A DNA stretch of 64,000 nt from Aphrocallistes beatrix (lineage: Eukaryota > Porifera > Hexactinellida > Sceptrulophora > Aphrocallistidae), in contig OY725493.1 in NCBI GenBank assembly GCA_963281255.1, forward strand, positions 3,131,857 through 3,195,856, written 5' to 3'. Of the stretch, positions 1 to 8,889 are shown in pieces (the first letter of the stretch is position 1; each line of letters begins with the position of its first letter). Position numbers and translations under genes: made by a program. The notes below the pieces were generated by a model. The model ran no database searches and had not been told where the DNA came from. It saw nothing but the letters and a program-made list of their open reading frames with translations.

Positions 1-171
1 GACAAATTTGGTGATTTTTCAAGTGATATCGATTTTAACAATAAGATAGACATATTCAGATATGTTATATCCCTTATAATTAACCAATGTGACCCCAGGC
101 GACCGAAGTGAGCTTCCGGCGGACACAAAGTGTACCCCACCCGCGCAGCGTAAGCAAGCGAAGCGCGCTTG
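1..171 (+). repeat. Family H repeat, 3' half
   Basis: This is the 3' part of the most common repeat in the window, cut by the left edge. It shows the conserved run from ACAAATTTGGTGATTTTTC through ATATCGATT and ATAATTAACCAATGTGA into the GC-rich tail. The tail normally contains hairpin arms GGCGGACAC and GTGTCCGCC; here the second arm has decayed to GTGTACCCC. It ends AAGCGCGCTTG followed by T. Confidence 0.8.
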
Positions 172-175
172 TCTT

Positions 176-503
176 AAAAGAATGTGAAAAACTCACCTGG
201 AAAATGCGAAAAACTCACCTTTTCCGCATCGCACACCCCACAACTACATAATTAACCCTAGATTATCGAAAAGTCGCGATATCGCGGATATCTCCAGCCA
301 TTTTCAATTGGAAAGAAGCCATAAAGTTATACCACTGTGGTACATTTCGGCAGTCTTAGGTTAAACACTTAATATACACACCTTAACTTAATTTCAAAGC
401 ATATGCATAAGTTCATGCATACACTACATACATTGACTATCATTGGACAGTGCACTTGAACATAATAATATGGAATCTGCACAATTTAATATTTTATTAT
501 TAT
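176..503 (+). mobile_element. LINE 3' untranslated fragment (CR1/L2-type)
   Basis: The segment matches the 3' untranslated part of the larger LINE at 44325-46070. Shared blocks are CCGCATCGCACACCCC, AAACACTTAATATA, CTTAATTTCAA and GCACTTGAACATA. Such 5'-truncated tails are typical of LINE insertions. It is split by a small TTAA-flanked insertion at 256-360 that the other copy lacks. No coding sequence remains. Confidence 0.6.
256..360. mobile_element. Small piggyBac-like MITE with TTAA duplication
   Basis: A 105-bp insertion is flanked by TTAA at 252-255 and 361-364. It starts CCCTAGATT and ends GTCTTAGG, so its inverse ends are CCCTAGA and CCTAAGA. CCCTAG/CCYT termini with TTAA target duplications are typical of piggyBac elements. 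The related LINE tail near 44370 is continuous at this point, which supports an insertion. The inverted ends are short and imperfect, so the superfamily is tentative. Confidence 0.5.
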
Positions 504-712
504 TGAGTCATCATTTTTTAATGATAGTTGTATTACATGTGAAGAGTATTAGTATACACAGTCTATCAAAATTTCAGCCCTTGATCACCTAAAATGGCTG
601 AGTTAAAGTCGAAAAACAGAAATTTTTAATAATAAAAATGGTGAAAATTAGCTTTATGTTCCCGGCAGTTTCTTTAATCATATCGATACATATATAGTAT
701 ATATATATGGAA
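504..712 (-). repeat. Family H repeat, internal part, minus orientation
   Basis: Reading on the minus strand, this holds the family H middle section, including the pairing of TTTCAGCC with GGCTGAGTTA and a decayed GGCAGTTTCTT before a TA-rich stretch. Both ends are lost. It lies head-to-head with the next copy, joined through a TA-rich stretch near 700-715. Confidence 0.65.
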
Positions 713-724
713 GTCTTCGAGTCT

Positions 725-1074
725 TTTCGCCACCCTTTGTATAATTAGAAATCTCAGTTTTTCGACGATAACTCAGCCATTTTAGATGATAGAAGGCTGA
801 AATTTTAAAAGAATGTGTATATTAATATATCACACATACGAGACAACTATTATCCAAAAATGATGACTCATCATATGTTATGATGTCAGCTTTACGCATC
901 AAAAATAAAAAATTAACAAATTTCGTGATTTTTCGAGTGATATCATTATTTAACTAAATTAGAAATATTATATACCTTTTAATTAATCTATGTGAGTATA
1001 GGCATCCAAAGGACGCCTCTGGCGGACACAAAGTGTCTGCCAGTAGCACAACGCAAGCAAGCGAAGCGAGCTTG
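725..1074 (+). repeat. Family H repeat, 3' two-thirds
   Basis: This copy carries the conserved middle (AACTCAGCCATTTTAG, AGAAGGCTGAAATTT), the AP-1-like TGACTCA near 862, and a GC-rich tail with hairpin arms that differ at one base, ending GCGAGCTTG before TAAT. Its CRE-like motif has decayed to TGATGTCA. Confidence 0.75.
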
Positions 1075-1184
1075 TAATCATTCATACTATTAAAAATCGA
1101 TTAATGTTTGTGTATATATCACAGCCTACGAACTATAGCCTATTCACGGTACGAATTTACCTCACCATGGATTACTACAAGTCT

Positions 1185-2345
1185 GGGACGCCTGCAAATT
1201 ACCAACAATATGGTTGTCAAATTACCAACAGATTTATGTTGTCAAATTACCAACATATGTTGTCATATTACCAACATATGTTGTCATAATACCAACAATT
1301 GTTGTTATAGCACTAATGAATCCATCAAACTGCTAAAATTTGGTCAAATATGATCTTCCAAGTTTTCTCGATGATCAACCTACAGTATTTATACGCAAAT
1401 CAATCGAATAGCTCAATCATTATTATTTCTGCAAGTATGGCATCAAATTACGAATGTTCGAGTTATAAAAAGAAAAATGGACACATATTTCAGTCACAAA
1501 CTGGATACAAATATATACGAAACTTTGTAAGAAATAACAACATTTATCTGTATTGTGCACTTAGTAAATCGGACGAAAAATGTAAGGGTAGTGCAAAAAT
1601 TGATGTTATAACTAATGAATTATTTGAAATGCGTAAACATAATCACGAGCTTGGCGCATATAAACATTAAATATATAAACTAAAAAACAAATGTAAAGTT
1701 CAGTCCAGCCTCTCTCGCGAAAGCTTAAGTATAGTATTTCGAGACACAACACGAAATCACCCTTCTGCTCCTCATTTTTCATATAAAAATATAGAGAGTG
1801 CAATGTATCGTGCTAGACGTGAGGTTGAACCACCCATACCAGCAAGTGCAGTAGAATTTACTCAAACCATTTCGTCTACAATTCTCAACGTGAACTATAG
1901 GCATTCTGTAATGACCCATATTGAAGAAATTGATCATTATGGAGCAATATTCTATTCAGAAAAGATGGCCCATGAATTATTAAGTGTAGATACGATTAGT
2001 TTTGATGGAACATTCTATACTTGTCCAAAACAGTTCACGCAATTGTGGACCATTTCTGGAAAATTTGGAATTCACACATTTCCAGCGATTCACTGTTTCA
2101 ATATTTGGTTATATTAATTAACTATAGACTTTATATTGTTGGTCATTTGAAGACATGTGTTGGTAATTTGACAACATTGTTGGTAATTTACAGGCCTTTT
2201 TTTCTGCATATTACCAACAATAGACTTTCTATTGTTGATAATTTGAAGACATGTGTTGGTAATTTGAAGACATATGTTGGTAATTTGACAACATAAATCT
2301 GTTGGTAATTTGACAACCATATTGTTGGTAATTTGCAGCAGTCCC
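1185..2345 (+). mobile_element. Complete MULE (Phantom-like) with minisatellite inverted ends and 8-bp duplication
   Basis: The 1161-bp element begins GGGACGCCTGCAAATTACC and ends with the inverse GGTAATTTGCAGCAGTCCC. It is flanked on both sides by ACAAGTCT (1177-1184 and 2346-2353), an 8-bp duplication within the 8-10 bp range of MULEs. Both inverted ends, over 100 bp each, are built from tandem units of the motif TTACCAACA. Inside is a FLYWCH-MULE frame cut short by the right end, so this is an internally deleted derivative. An uninterrupted version of the target is found on the minus strand at 34957-34964. Confidence 0.8.
1437..2117 (+). pseudogene. FLYWCH-MULE transposase, truncated
   Basis: From the ATG at 1437 the frame encodes a FLYWCH-type zinc finger: FQSQTGYKYIRNF, IYLYCALSKSDEKCKGSAK and a final HNHEL. 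The C..C..H..H spacing fits the family. A TAA at 1668 interrupts, but the same frame resumes as IYKLKNKCK and continues through ESAMYRARR to TISFDGTFYTCP and FTQLWTISGK, the start of a MULE catalytic domain (first Asp in FDGTF). The chain then ends inside the right inverted repeat, so the rest of the catalytic core is gone. The pseudogenes at 8890 and 21829 show the same order of blocks. It is not expected to be active. Confidence 0.7.
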
Positions 2346-2508
2346 ACAAGTCTATTTTGAAACAAACCATAATGTTTGAAATAAATTTGACTATGATAAA
2401 ATGCAGTGTATAATATAGGATAAGTATCGCTAGTTTATATCATATTACCTATAATATTTTATACATTTTCTCCCTAATTCCCAGTTTATTCATCCACCTC
2501 TTAGCAGT

Positions 2509-2727
2509 ATGGCAAGTAGGTGTAGTGTAGCCAACTGCTGCTCCAATTACGACTGAACTAATTACGTTCCAGTGTTTGAAATGTTGAATCATTGGTCCAA
2601 GGAAAAGCAAGATGAATGGCGAAGGTTTGCCCATAGAGATGATGCATGGAAATTGGCGAGAGTCTTCATCTGTGCGAGACATTTCTGCGACGAGGATATA
2701 CTACTCCCCAGGGTGACGGTACAGTGA
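2509..2727 (+). pseudogene. THAP-domain exon remnant, copy 1
   Basis: The frame from ATG 2509 reads MASRCSVANCCSNYD, a stop, then VPVFEMLNHWSKEKQDEW, FAHRDDAWKLARVFIC and ARHFCDEDI. This is the C2CH pattern of THAP DNA-binding domains (Cys pair near the start, Trp in the middle, then C-x2-HF). One in-frame TGA near residue 16 breaks it. The downstream text resembles the loop after THAP in P-element-like transposases. The copy at 6708-6937 is a close relative. THAP domains bind DNA in P-element transposases and several cellular factors. Confidence 0.65.
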
Positions 2728-2783
2728 AGAAAGTTTCCAGAGAACCAAGTCTTCGGGTAGTGTCAAGCCCATCAATCTTCTTA

Positions 2784-4092
2784 CTTAGGTCATTTCAAAA
2801 GTACTGATCACTGTTGATTTTTGACAGCTAGTGTATATCTAATGCACCCATTAATATAATCCAGATAGCATTACCCATTCCCTCCTAATATCTAAAACAA
2901 ATTTTAAGATAGCATAAATATTTTTCTTACAATCATCATTTCAATCTTGTCAGTTTTGGCTACATACACATTTATGGCTTCAAAATCGTCAGTTATTGAG
3001 CAAGAGTAAAGGGCGTATATTAAGTTTCGTTCACTGCTAAAAGATTCGAACAGGAACATCCACAATGATCTCGTGGAAGTTTGTGGAGATCAAGCACTTG
3101 CTTATTCCACGGTTAGAAGATGGGCTCCACTATTCAGAGAGGGAAGAGACAGCATTGAAGATGAGCATCGGACTGGTAGGCCTAAATCTGCAACCTGTGA
3201 ACCCTCAATTGAGTTGTTGGTGAATTTCTTCGAAATGACCCTTGCTGCTCTATTGAAGAGATTTCTAAGTATACGGATATCTCACCAGGAAGTATTTACC
3301 GCATTCTGAAGGAAGATCTCGGAGTAAGGAAGGTTTTCGCTCGATGGGTGCCGTATTTGCTGTCAGAGGCCCAGATGAAACATAGGGTGGAATGTTGTGA
3401 AAATCTTCTTCTACAGTACGGAAGATTTTATGCAAGGCGACTCTATGAGATAGTAACCATAGATGAAACTTGGATTTACTATTCACAACCGTAAATAAAA
3501 GGAAAAATCTAAGTGTTGGCTGCTTCCGGGCGAACCCCGACCTAAAAAACCGCGTCCAGATTTTCGTGCCAAGAAGGTAATGTACGCAGTTGCATTTGAC
3601 GCCTACGGCCCAGTTGCTCAAGTTTGCGTTCCGAAGGGCCAGAATGATACTGGAGACTTTTATTGCATTCATGTGCTCGCAGAAGTCAGTAAACACTACA
3701 CAGAGCGTCGGCCGAGAACTGGTCCTCGTGGAATAAAACTTGATAATGCCAGTAGCCATCAAACTAAACAAGTCGCCGCATACATCGAAGATATAGGGAT
3801 GAAAACACTGAATCACCCTCCCTATTACCCTACCCTAAGTCCTTGTGACTTCTGGTTGTTTTCCAAGCTGAAAAGTCATCTCTCTGACAAGGAGTTCACC
3901 AGTCGAATAGAGATCGGATTCGCCATTCATAAGTACCTGAAATCGATCCCACAGACGGAGTATAAAAAGACATTTCGCAGCTGGTTAGACCGTCTGGAGA
4001 CTATTTCGAGAATATATAATTAAATAACACATCAGTCATTGCTTAAGATCAAAATGAGGGGGGAGTGATCAGTACTTTTGAAATGACCTAAG
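2784..4092 (+). mobile_element. Complete mariner element, degenerate
   Basis: The 1309-bp element has perfect 28-bp inverted ends beginning CTTAGGTCATTTCAAAAG and lies between TA dinucleotides at 2782-2783 and 4093-4094. It interrupts the composite element between CTTCTTA and TAATTGTC. Copy 2 reads CTTCTTAATTGTC without interruption at 6991-7003, giving a paralogous empty site. Confidence 0.9.
2974..4023 (+). pseudogene. Mariner transposase, broken
   Basis: Start MASKSSVIEQE is followed at once by a stop. Later blocks are recognisable in several frames: YSTVRRWAPLFREGRDSIED, RRLYEIVTIDETWIYYS (first catalytic Asp), FDAYGPVAQVCVPKGQ, GIKLDNASSHQTKQV (second Asp, with the usual LLHD shortened to LD) and LSPCDFWLFSKLK (third Asp in CDF). 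Several frameshifts and stops rule out function. The YSPDLAPCD block has become YYPTLSPCD. Confidence 0.75.
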
Positions 4093-4095
4093 TAA

Positions 4096-4718
4096 TTGTC
4101 CTTCATGTTTAAGTGTGAATTGGGACTCCCAATTGTCATACATCCTGAAGAAGCAGTCGGCGAAGAAGACGAGGCTATGGGAATGCATGGTACTGGTGAA
4201 ATGGAGGAGTTTAGAGTAGATGGGTTAGATGGACCTAAAACTGCAGATGATCAGGACTGCTTTAGAAAGTTTATTGTTGGTGAGAGCGCTTAAAACGAAG
4301 TCAGCTGAAGGTATGCGAACACCTGATCTCTATATTCTGTGAACATGGAGCACTCACATTTTCCAGACAGATAACGGGGGTGAATTTACAATTAATCTGC
4401 TGAATACGACACTGCGGAATGGCGGCTACAGGTACTTCTTACTCACAGTTGATCTCTTTTCACATTACGAAGAAGCAATCCCGTAGAAAGACCAGACCGC
4501 TACGTCCATCGTTATCCCATTCATGATAGGATCGGTCTATCGTGGATATGGCGTACCAAATATTCTCACAGATCAGGGGAAAATATGGATGGGTTAGCGG
4601 TGCAAGAACTGTGTTACGACTTAGGAATTACTAACACTACACGGTAACACCCGGAGTCCGATGTGATGGCCGAAAGACATATTGGCTTCGTCAAACAAGT
4701 GATAAGTTGCTTGATGCT
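4096..4718 (+). pseudogene. Acidic frame plus chimeric integrase fragments, copy 1
   Basis: An open frame to 4293 encodes an acidic stretch (HPEEAVGEEDEAMGMHG, GLDGPKTADDQD). Beyond its stop, other frames encode an integrase motif around FQTDNGGEFTINLL, resembling SCAND3/ZBED9-type integrases, directly joined to GGYRYFLLTVDLFSHYEEAI, a Ty3/gypsy-type first-Asp motif, and later GVPNILTDQG-like text. Two integrase pieces of different ancestry are therefore abutted. The same junction occurs in copy 2. The piece stops where family H resumes. Confidence 0.55.
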
Positions 4719-4893
4719 GTTTTATACCTTATAATTAATCAATCTGGGCCTAGGCTTCCAAAAGGCGCCTCCGACGGACACAAAATTTCAGCCAGCCGCG
4801 CAGGCAAGCAAGCGAAGCATGCATGTAATAATAATAAATCAAATTCTTGATTCGTAAAACTGTTGTTTAAAATATTAATCTTTGTAACTTAAC

Positions 4894-5133
4894 TTGCAGA
4901 TGGACCCCTGGTCCAATTGTATAGGGGGTCCATTTTTGTCAAAACAACTCTCCAATCCAGTCTATTTTTCTTCAAATTCTGGAACAGAAAGTTATGAATC
5001 TTACAAACTTTGGACCAATATGGCTAATATCAATGGACATTATTTGTTCAAACTCAATTTTCAGGCTACTGAAGTACAATATGTGAATTTTATAAATATC
5101 TTCAAGAAATGTAAACTCTTAACGATACAATAA
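4894..5133 (+). other. Unassigned short open frame (79 codons)
   Basis: The reading frame begins right after a pyrimidine-poor AG (ACTTGCAG) and runs through DPWSNCIGGPFLSKQLSNP and FKLNFQATEVQYVNF to a TAA. I recognise no domain. It is on the strand opposite to the atrophin homologue and lies 420 bp downstream of its third exon. It could be an exon of another gene, a repeat remnant or chance. The following 400 bp contain weak inverted repeats (GTCCTCTTTAATTG at 5134, CAATTAGAGAGGAC near 5230) and no gene. Confidence 0.2.
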
Positions 5134-5553
5134 GTCCTCTTTAATTGTCTACCAGGAGTAAGGCATCAGAAGTGGACAATTAGAGAATTCGTGTGATTGT
5201 ACACATCCTAGTATATATAGATTGCGTTCAATTAGAGAGGACAAAATGTAATGCATTTGTATGAGTATATAGCACATACAATTTAGCAGTAATACTATAC
5301 AAGGCGGCGCTAGCGCTCTACCATAGGTGAGGCACAGGCTTCACCCTCGAGCCTCCACTGCTTACAGTATTCCTAGGTACCAGATATCATTTTGTAGCAC
5401 ATTTTGGTCTGGGAAAATAAGGGTGAATAATAATATATTTAAGTAGAAAATTAGATAACCTAAACAAATCGAGAGAACTTATATACATTTAAACTCACAA
5501 GGAAAATATAATAGTACATAAGATAATAATCACTAAATACAAAGAGGCAATAC

Positions 5554-5913
5554 CTTTCCAACTTTTCGAATTCCCTTATAAAAGCTTTTGGCTTCGTCTT
5601 GAGTCCAAGACTTTTCATAGATAATATCAAATGCATTTGGCTTTTGTAAAATATGTCTTAAGGAGGTTTTTGTACAATAATTATCAAAGAAAAGCAAATC
5701 ATAAGAGTTTTGAGTCAATCTATCACTTTGCATTGCCAAAATGCCGTCATCTATTCTCCCTCTTAAACACCAACCGGAATGCATCGAAATACTTCTAGTT
5801 GCTTTAAGATACATCTGTAACTCTGAATCTTCAATCATATTAGGACTCCATATTTGAGATTCTATAACTGCATCAGATAAATTAGAAGTTTTAGAAGCTA
5901 ATGGAAGTGTAGC
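5554..5913 (-). CDS. RERE: RERE/atrophin homologue, coding exon 3 (ELM2 and start of SANT)
   Basis: This exon encodes residues 259-378. A pyrimidine-rich acceptor TTTTCTTCTCTAG precedes GCT, and the exon ends in AAG before GTATTG, 360 nt, phase 0 at both ends. The join with exon 2 reads GASHQ-ATLPLASK, matching GPSHQAKLPDLQ of RERE. The exon contains QIWSPN, ELQMYLKATRSISM (ELM2 core; RERE has LLMYLRAARSMA), a divergent middle with ILQKPNAFD, and SWTQDEAKSFYKGIRKVGK (SANT; RERE has CWTEDEVKRFVKGLRQYGK). ELM2-SANT modules recruit histone deacetylases in MTA, MIER and RERE proteins; that is family knowledge. Reading through the donor would add only five residues before a stop, so splicing is expected. 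The rest of SANT, the GATA finger and the atrophin tail are not seen between 1 and 5553 and should lie beyond the left edge. Confidence 0.85.
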
Positions 5914-6707
5914 CTAGAGAAGAAAATATTAATAAAATACAGGTTCAGTCTTTTTAAAAATATGCTTTGGAAGGGTATTATAATTTCAAAATTACTTCAT
6001 TGAGGTATTTTCATCCCATATTTGCACTATTCGTCAAACTATCATAAAATGCGGTTAGCCAGCACCTTTTCTGGAATGCAAAGTCATTTTTTGAATTTTT
6101 TTGAAACTCCCAACAAGTCTACCAGATACAGCAATGTATTCTTACTATATACTACTGAATTTAGCAATATAAATATATAAGTATAAATGCGAATAAATGC
6201 CTGTGAATGCTTTTATTCATTTTTAATTACTCATTTTACATTGTTCTTAACATCTAAACTTAAAATCTCTATCTCGGGATTTCCATTAGGCGATGAAGCA
6301 CTCGATTTTCGATATCTTATAACTTGGGGATTTGATCCCTGATTTACCAAAAAAAAAGGACGTTTCGCCGTTTTTTGGCACTTTTTCAGACACCAATAAA
6401 ATTCTCAATTTTTGTCATTTTAACTTTCTTTTGGTCCTATGAGGTGGTAAATATGATAGACTATCTATGATTCGATTTTGGAAGCATTTGTTTCCTTGGT
6501 ATGTTCTAAAAGAATTTTTGTAAATATAAATACTAATTAATCGAGTTTTAATAGTAAGGATCTGCAAAATATTTGGGAAATATTTGTACTCTTAGTGTGT
6601 GATATAGGATAAGTATCGTTGTTAGTTTATATTGCATTTACCTACAATCTTAAATTTTCTTCCATATTCCGAATTTGTTCATCCACATATACATTTTTCT
6701 TAGCAGT

Positions 6708-6937
6708 ATGCCAAATAGGTGTAGTGTAGTCAACTACTGCTCCAATTAAGACTGCACTGATTACGTTCCAGTGTTTGAAATGTTGAATCACTGGTCCAAA
6801 TGAAATGCAATATTAATGGCAAAGGTTATCCCATAGAGATGATGCATGGAAATTGGCGAGAGTCTTCATCTGTGCGAGACATTTCCGTGACGAGGATATA
6901 CTACTTCACCTCGATATTCCCCAGTGTGACGGTATAG
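6708..6937 (+). pseudogene. THAP-domain exon remnant, copy 2
   Basis: MPNRCSVVNYCSN, stop, then DCTDYVPVFEMLNHWSK and ARVFICARHFRDEDILLHL followed by DIPQCDG. It has the same C2CH THAP layout as the copy at 2509. Two early stops and a small frame disturbance make it non-functional. Its continuation VKKVSRKPPGLRK is typical of the basic loop that follows THAP domains in P-like transposases. Confidence 0.6.
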
Positions 6938-7000
6938 TAAAGAAAGTTTCCAGAAAACCTCCTGGTCTTCGGAAAATGCCAAACTCATCAATCTTCTTAA

Positions 7001-8040
7001 TTGTCATTCATATTTAAGTGTGAATTGGGGCTCCCAATTGTCATACATCCTGAAGAAGCAGCCGAACATTTCAGCGAGAAAGACGAGGCTATGGGAGAGC
7101 ATGGAACTGGTGGTATGGAAGAGTTTAGAGAAGATGGGTTAGATGGACCTAGCACTGCAGATGACCAGGACTATTTAGCAAGTTATTGTGCTGAAAGCGC
7201 TTAAAACGAAGTAAGCTGAAGGAATGCGAACACCTGATCTCTATATTCTGCGAACATGGAGCACCTCATATCTTCCAGATAGATAACAGAAGTGAATTTA
7301 CTAATAACCTGCTGTGCAGTGGTGGCTACAGGTACTTCTTACTCATAGTTGATCTCTTTTCACATTACGTCGAAGCAATACGTTGAAAGCCGGACCGCAG
7401 CGTCCATCGTTAACGCATTCATGGAAGGATGGGTCTATCGTGGATATGGCGTACCAAATATTATGCTCACAGATCAGGGGAAGAAAGTGGGTTAGCGGTG
7501 CATGAACTGTGACACAACTTAGGAATTACTAACGTCACACCATACCGTAACACCCGGAGTCCGATTGGATTTCCGAAAGACGTATCGGCTTCGTCAAACA
7601 AGTGATACGTTGCTTGATGCTCGAAAGCCACCTAGAAACGGGTTCCTGACCGTCGTTGTTACAAGAGATTACTTTCAACTGCAGTAATCTGGACAACGCG
7701 TCGTGTAAAATATGTCGACACATGTTGACGTTTGGCCGTTTGCCGAGATCACCAATCGATATGCTCATTAGCACTGGTAATACTCCAACAAAAGTCACAG
7801 GGTCAGCCAGGCAGTATAACGAAACAATGGTCAAGAAGAGTCAAGAATTGAGTGAAATTGCACGAGAAAACCAGGAGTGCACCCAATCGGAGGCTAAGAA
7901 GAAGTATGATAAAGGCAAGAAAACATCCAACATAAGCACGGGAGATTGGGTCATGATTAATATGAAGGACTATTCGTATACAAGTTATTTTGTAGTAATA
8001 GAGAGAACTATCACAGTTTTCCACCTCTTTTCTATTAATT
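7001..8040 (+). pseudogene. Acidic frame plus chimeric integrase, copy 2
   Basis: The first frame, to 7204, is acidic (HPEEAAEHFSEKDEAMGEHG, GLDGPSTADDQD). In the next frame ISIFCEHGAPHIFQIDN and SEFTNNLL form a DN-x2-EF integrase block. GGYRYFLLIVDLFSHYVEAI follows at once, then YGVPNIMLTDQGK and a late frame (7656-8042) with SNLDNASCKIC, RSPIDMLI and SEAKKKYDKGKKTSNISTGD, which resembles the end of a gypsy integrase just before its basic tail. Multiple shifts and stops are present. The double set of catalytic blocks shows a fusion of two integrase lineages. Confidence 0.55.
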
Positions 8041-8315
8041 AATATTCATTACACGCCATCAAATTTTAGCAAAATATAGATATGTTACACAGTTGTATTT
8101 TGCACATAAGACTTGAAGTAATCCATGGATAAATACCATGAACAGGCTATACGTAGTTACGTAGGCTGTGTTGGAAAATACAAGTACGTATATTGAAATC
8201 GTGACATTTTGTCTTATATCGTGATATTTTGCTAGATTTGAGCGGTCTGTGGTGAGATCCTGACTACTTGCACTAAATTGTGAGACTCACGAAGAGATCG
8301 TGAGGAGTCCGCACA

Positions 8316-8615
8316 TTTTGATCAAAGACACATGTATAATTTTGATCAAATTTCTCAAGTAGAACTTTGATCAAAATAGTTAACTTGATAAAAACGACGT
8401 TTTTGATCAAAGTACTACATTTATCAATATGTGTAGAACTTTGATCAAACTATGTAGAATTTTGATCAAATCTGGAAATGCCACTTTTGATCAAAGTTCT
8501 ACAGTAAGAGGTGATGTAGAACTTTGATCAAATCTGGAAACGCCACTTTTGATCAAAGTTCTACAGTAAGAGGTGATGTAGAACTCTGATCAAATCTGGA
8601 AATACCACATTTTGA
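8316..8615. repeat. Array of palindromic decamers TTTGATCAAA
   Basis: Nine exact copies of the palindrome TTTGATCAAA and one with a single change occur in 300 bp. Flanks alternate between TAGAAC before the core and GTTCTAC after it, so successive units point in opposite directions. The last part is a true tandem repeat of about 62 bp (TCTGGAAACGCCAC to GAGGTGATGTAGAAC). The preceding 120 bp carry loosely repeated CGTGAKATTTT words. There is no coding potential. Confidence 0.85.
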
Positions 8616-8889
8616 TTCTCTATCATAAGTGTCAATATCAAACATAATGATGTTAAATTACAGACGAAAATTAATAACAATAGTGAGTGTTGCTTTCACA
8701 TATGGATTCATTCCCATAACTTTAGGCTCCATTCATCAATATAAGTAAACATAGGTCATTTGAAAAAGAAAATCTCAATTAATAATTTTCTAGAATTTAT
8801 GCCCTGTTAGTTAAGATACATAAATAAGTTATTGATGTAATGGAGTACCAGATCATTGAAGGAAAAAGTTATGGTTTAAGAATTTTAGA

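Larger units (their letters stand above)
1120..4718 (+). mobile_element. THAP/integrase composite element, copy 1 (with nested MULE and mariner)
   Basis: The left terminus starts CACAGCCTACG at 1120. The same sequence occurs inverted at the right end of copy 2 (8104-8170) and as a solo left end at 34850-35010. Order within the element: terminus, MULE insertion (1185-2345), leader, THAP exon (2509-2727), mariner insertion (2784-4092), acidic open frame (4096-4293) and two integrase fragments (4300-4718). The right end is missing and the sequence passes directly into the family H tail. The matching arrangement at 6596-8170 shows the two modules were joined before these copies separated. Confidence 0.6.
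1086..4825 (+). repeat. Family H repeat split by a large nested insertion
   Basis: The 5' end (TACTATTAAAAATCGATTA, then GTGTATATAT) lies at 1086-1119. The 3' end (TTATACCTTATAATTAATC through the GC-rich tail to GCATG) lies at 4719-4825. Between them sits the THAP/integrase composite with its own nested MULE and mariner. The host copy is degenerate and its middle is missing, so a deletion accompanied or followed the insertion. Confidence 0.6.
6596..8170 (+). mobile_element. THAP/integrase composite element, copy 2
   Basis: Similarity to copy 1 starts at TATAGGATAAGTATCG (near 6600), immediately after a family H 5' end on the minus strand (6536-6562, ending TAGTAAGGA). It includes the THAP exon, the uninterrupted mariner target, the acidic frame and the fused integrase pieces. 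The far end, 8104-8170, reads on the minus strand CACAGCCTACGTAACTA, then CCATGGATTACTTCAAGTCT, matching the left terminus of copy 1. The element therefore has inverted ends of about 65 bp, as in a DNA transposon. Left terminus and leader are missing in this copy. Confidence 0.6.

Noticed and set aside
3265-3816. 183-codon minus-strand frame
   Set aside because: Antisense shadow of the mariner transposase at 2974-4023; no domain of its own.
8316-8615. CRISPR-like array
   Set aside because: Repeats are only 10 bp, alternate direction and have repeated rather than unique spacers, and the DNA is animal.
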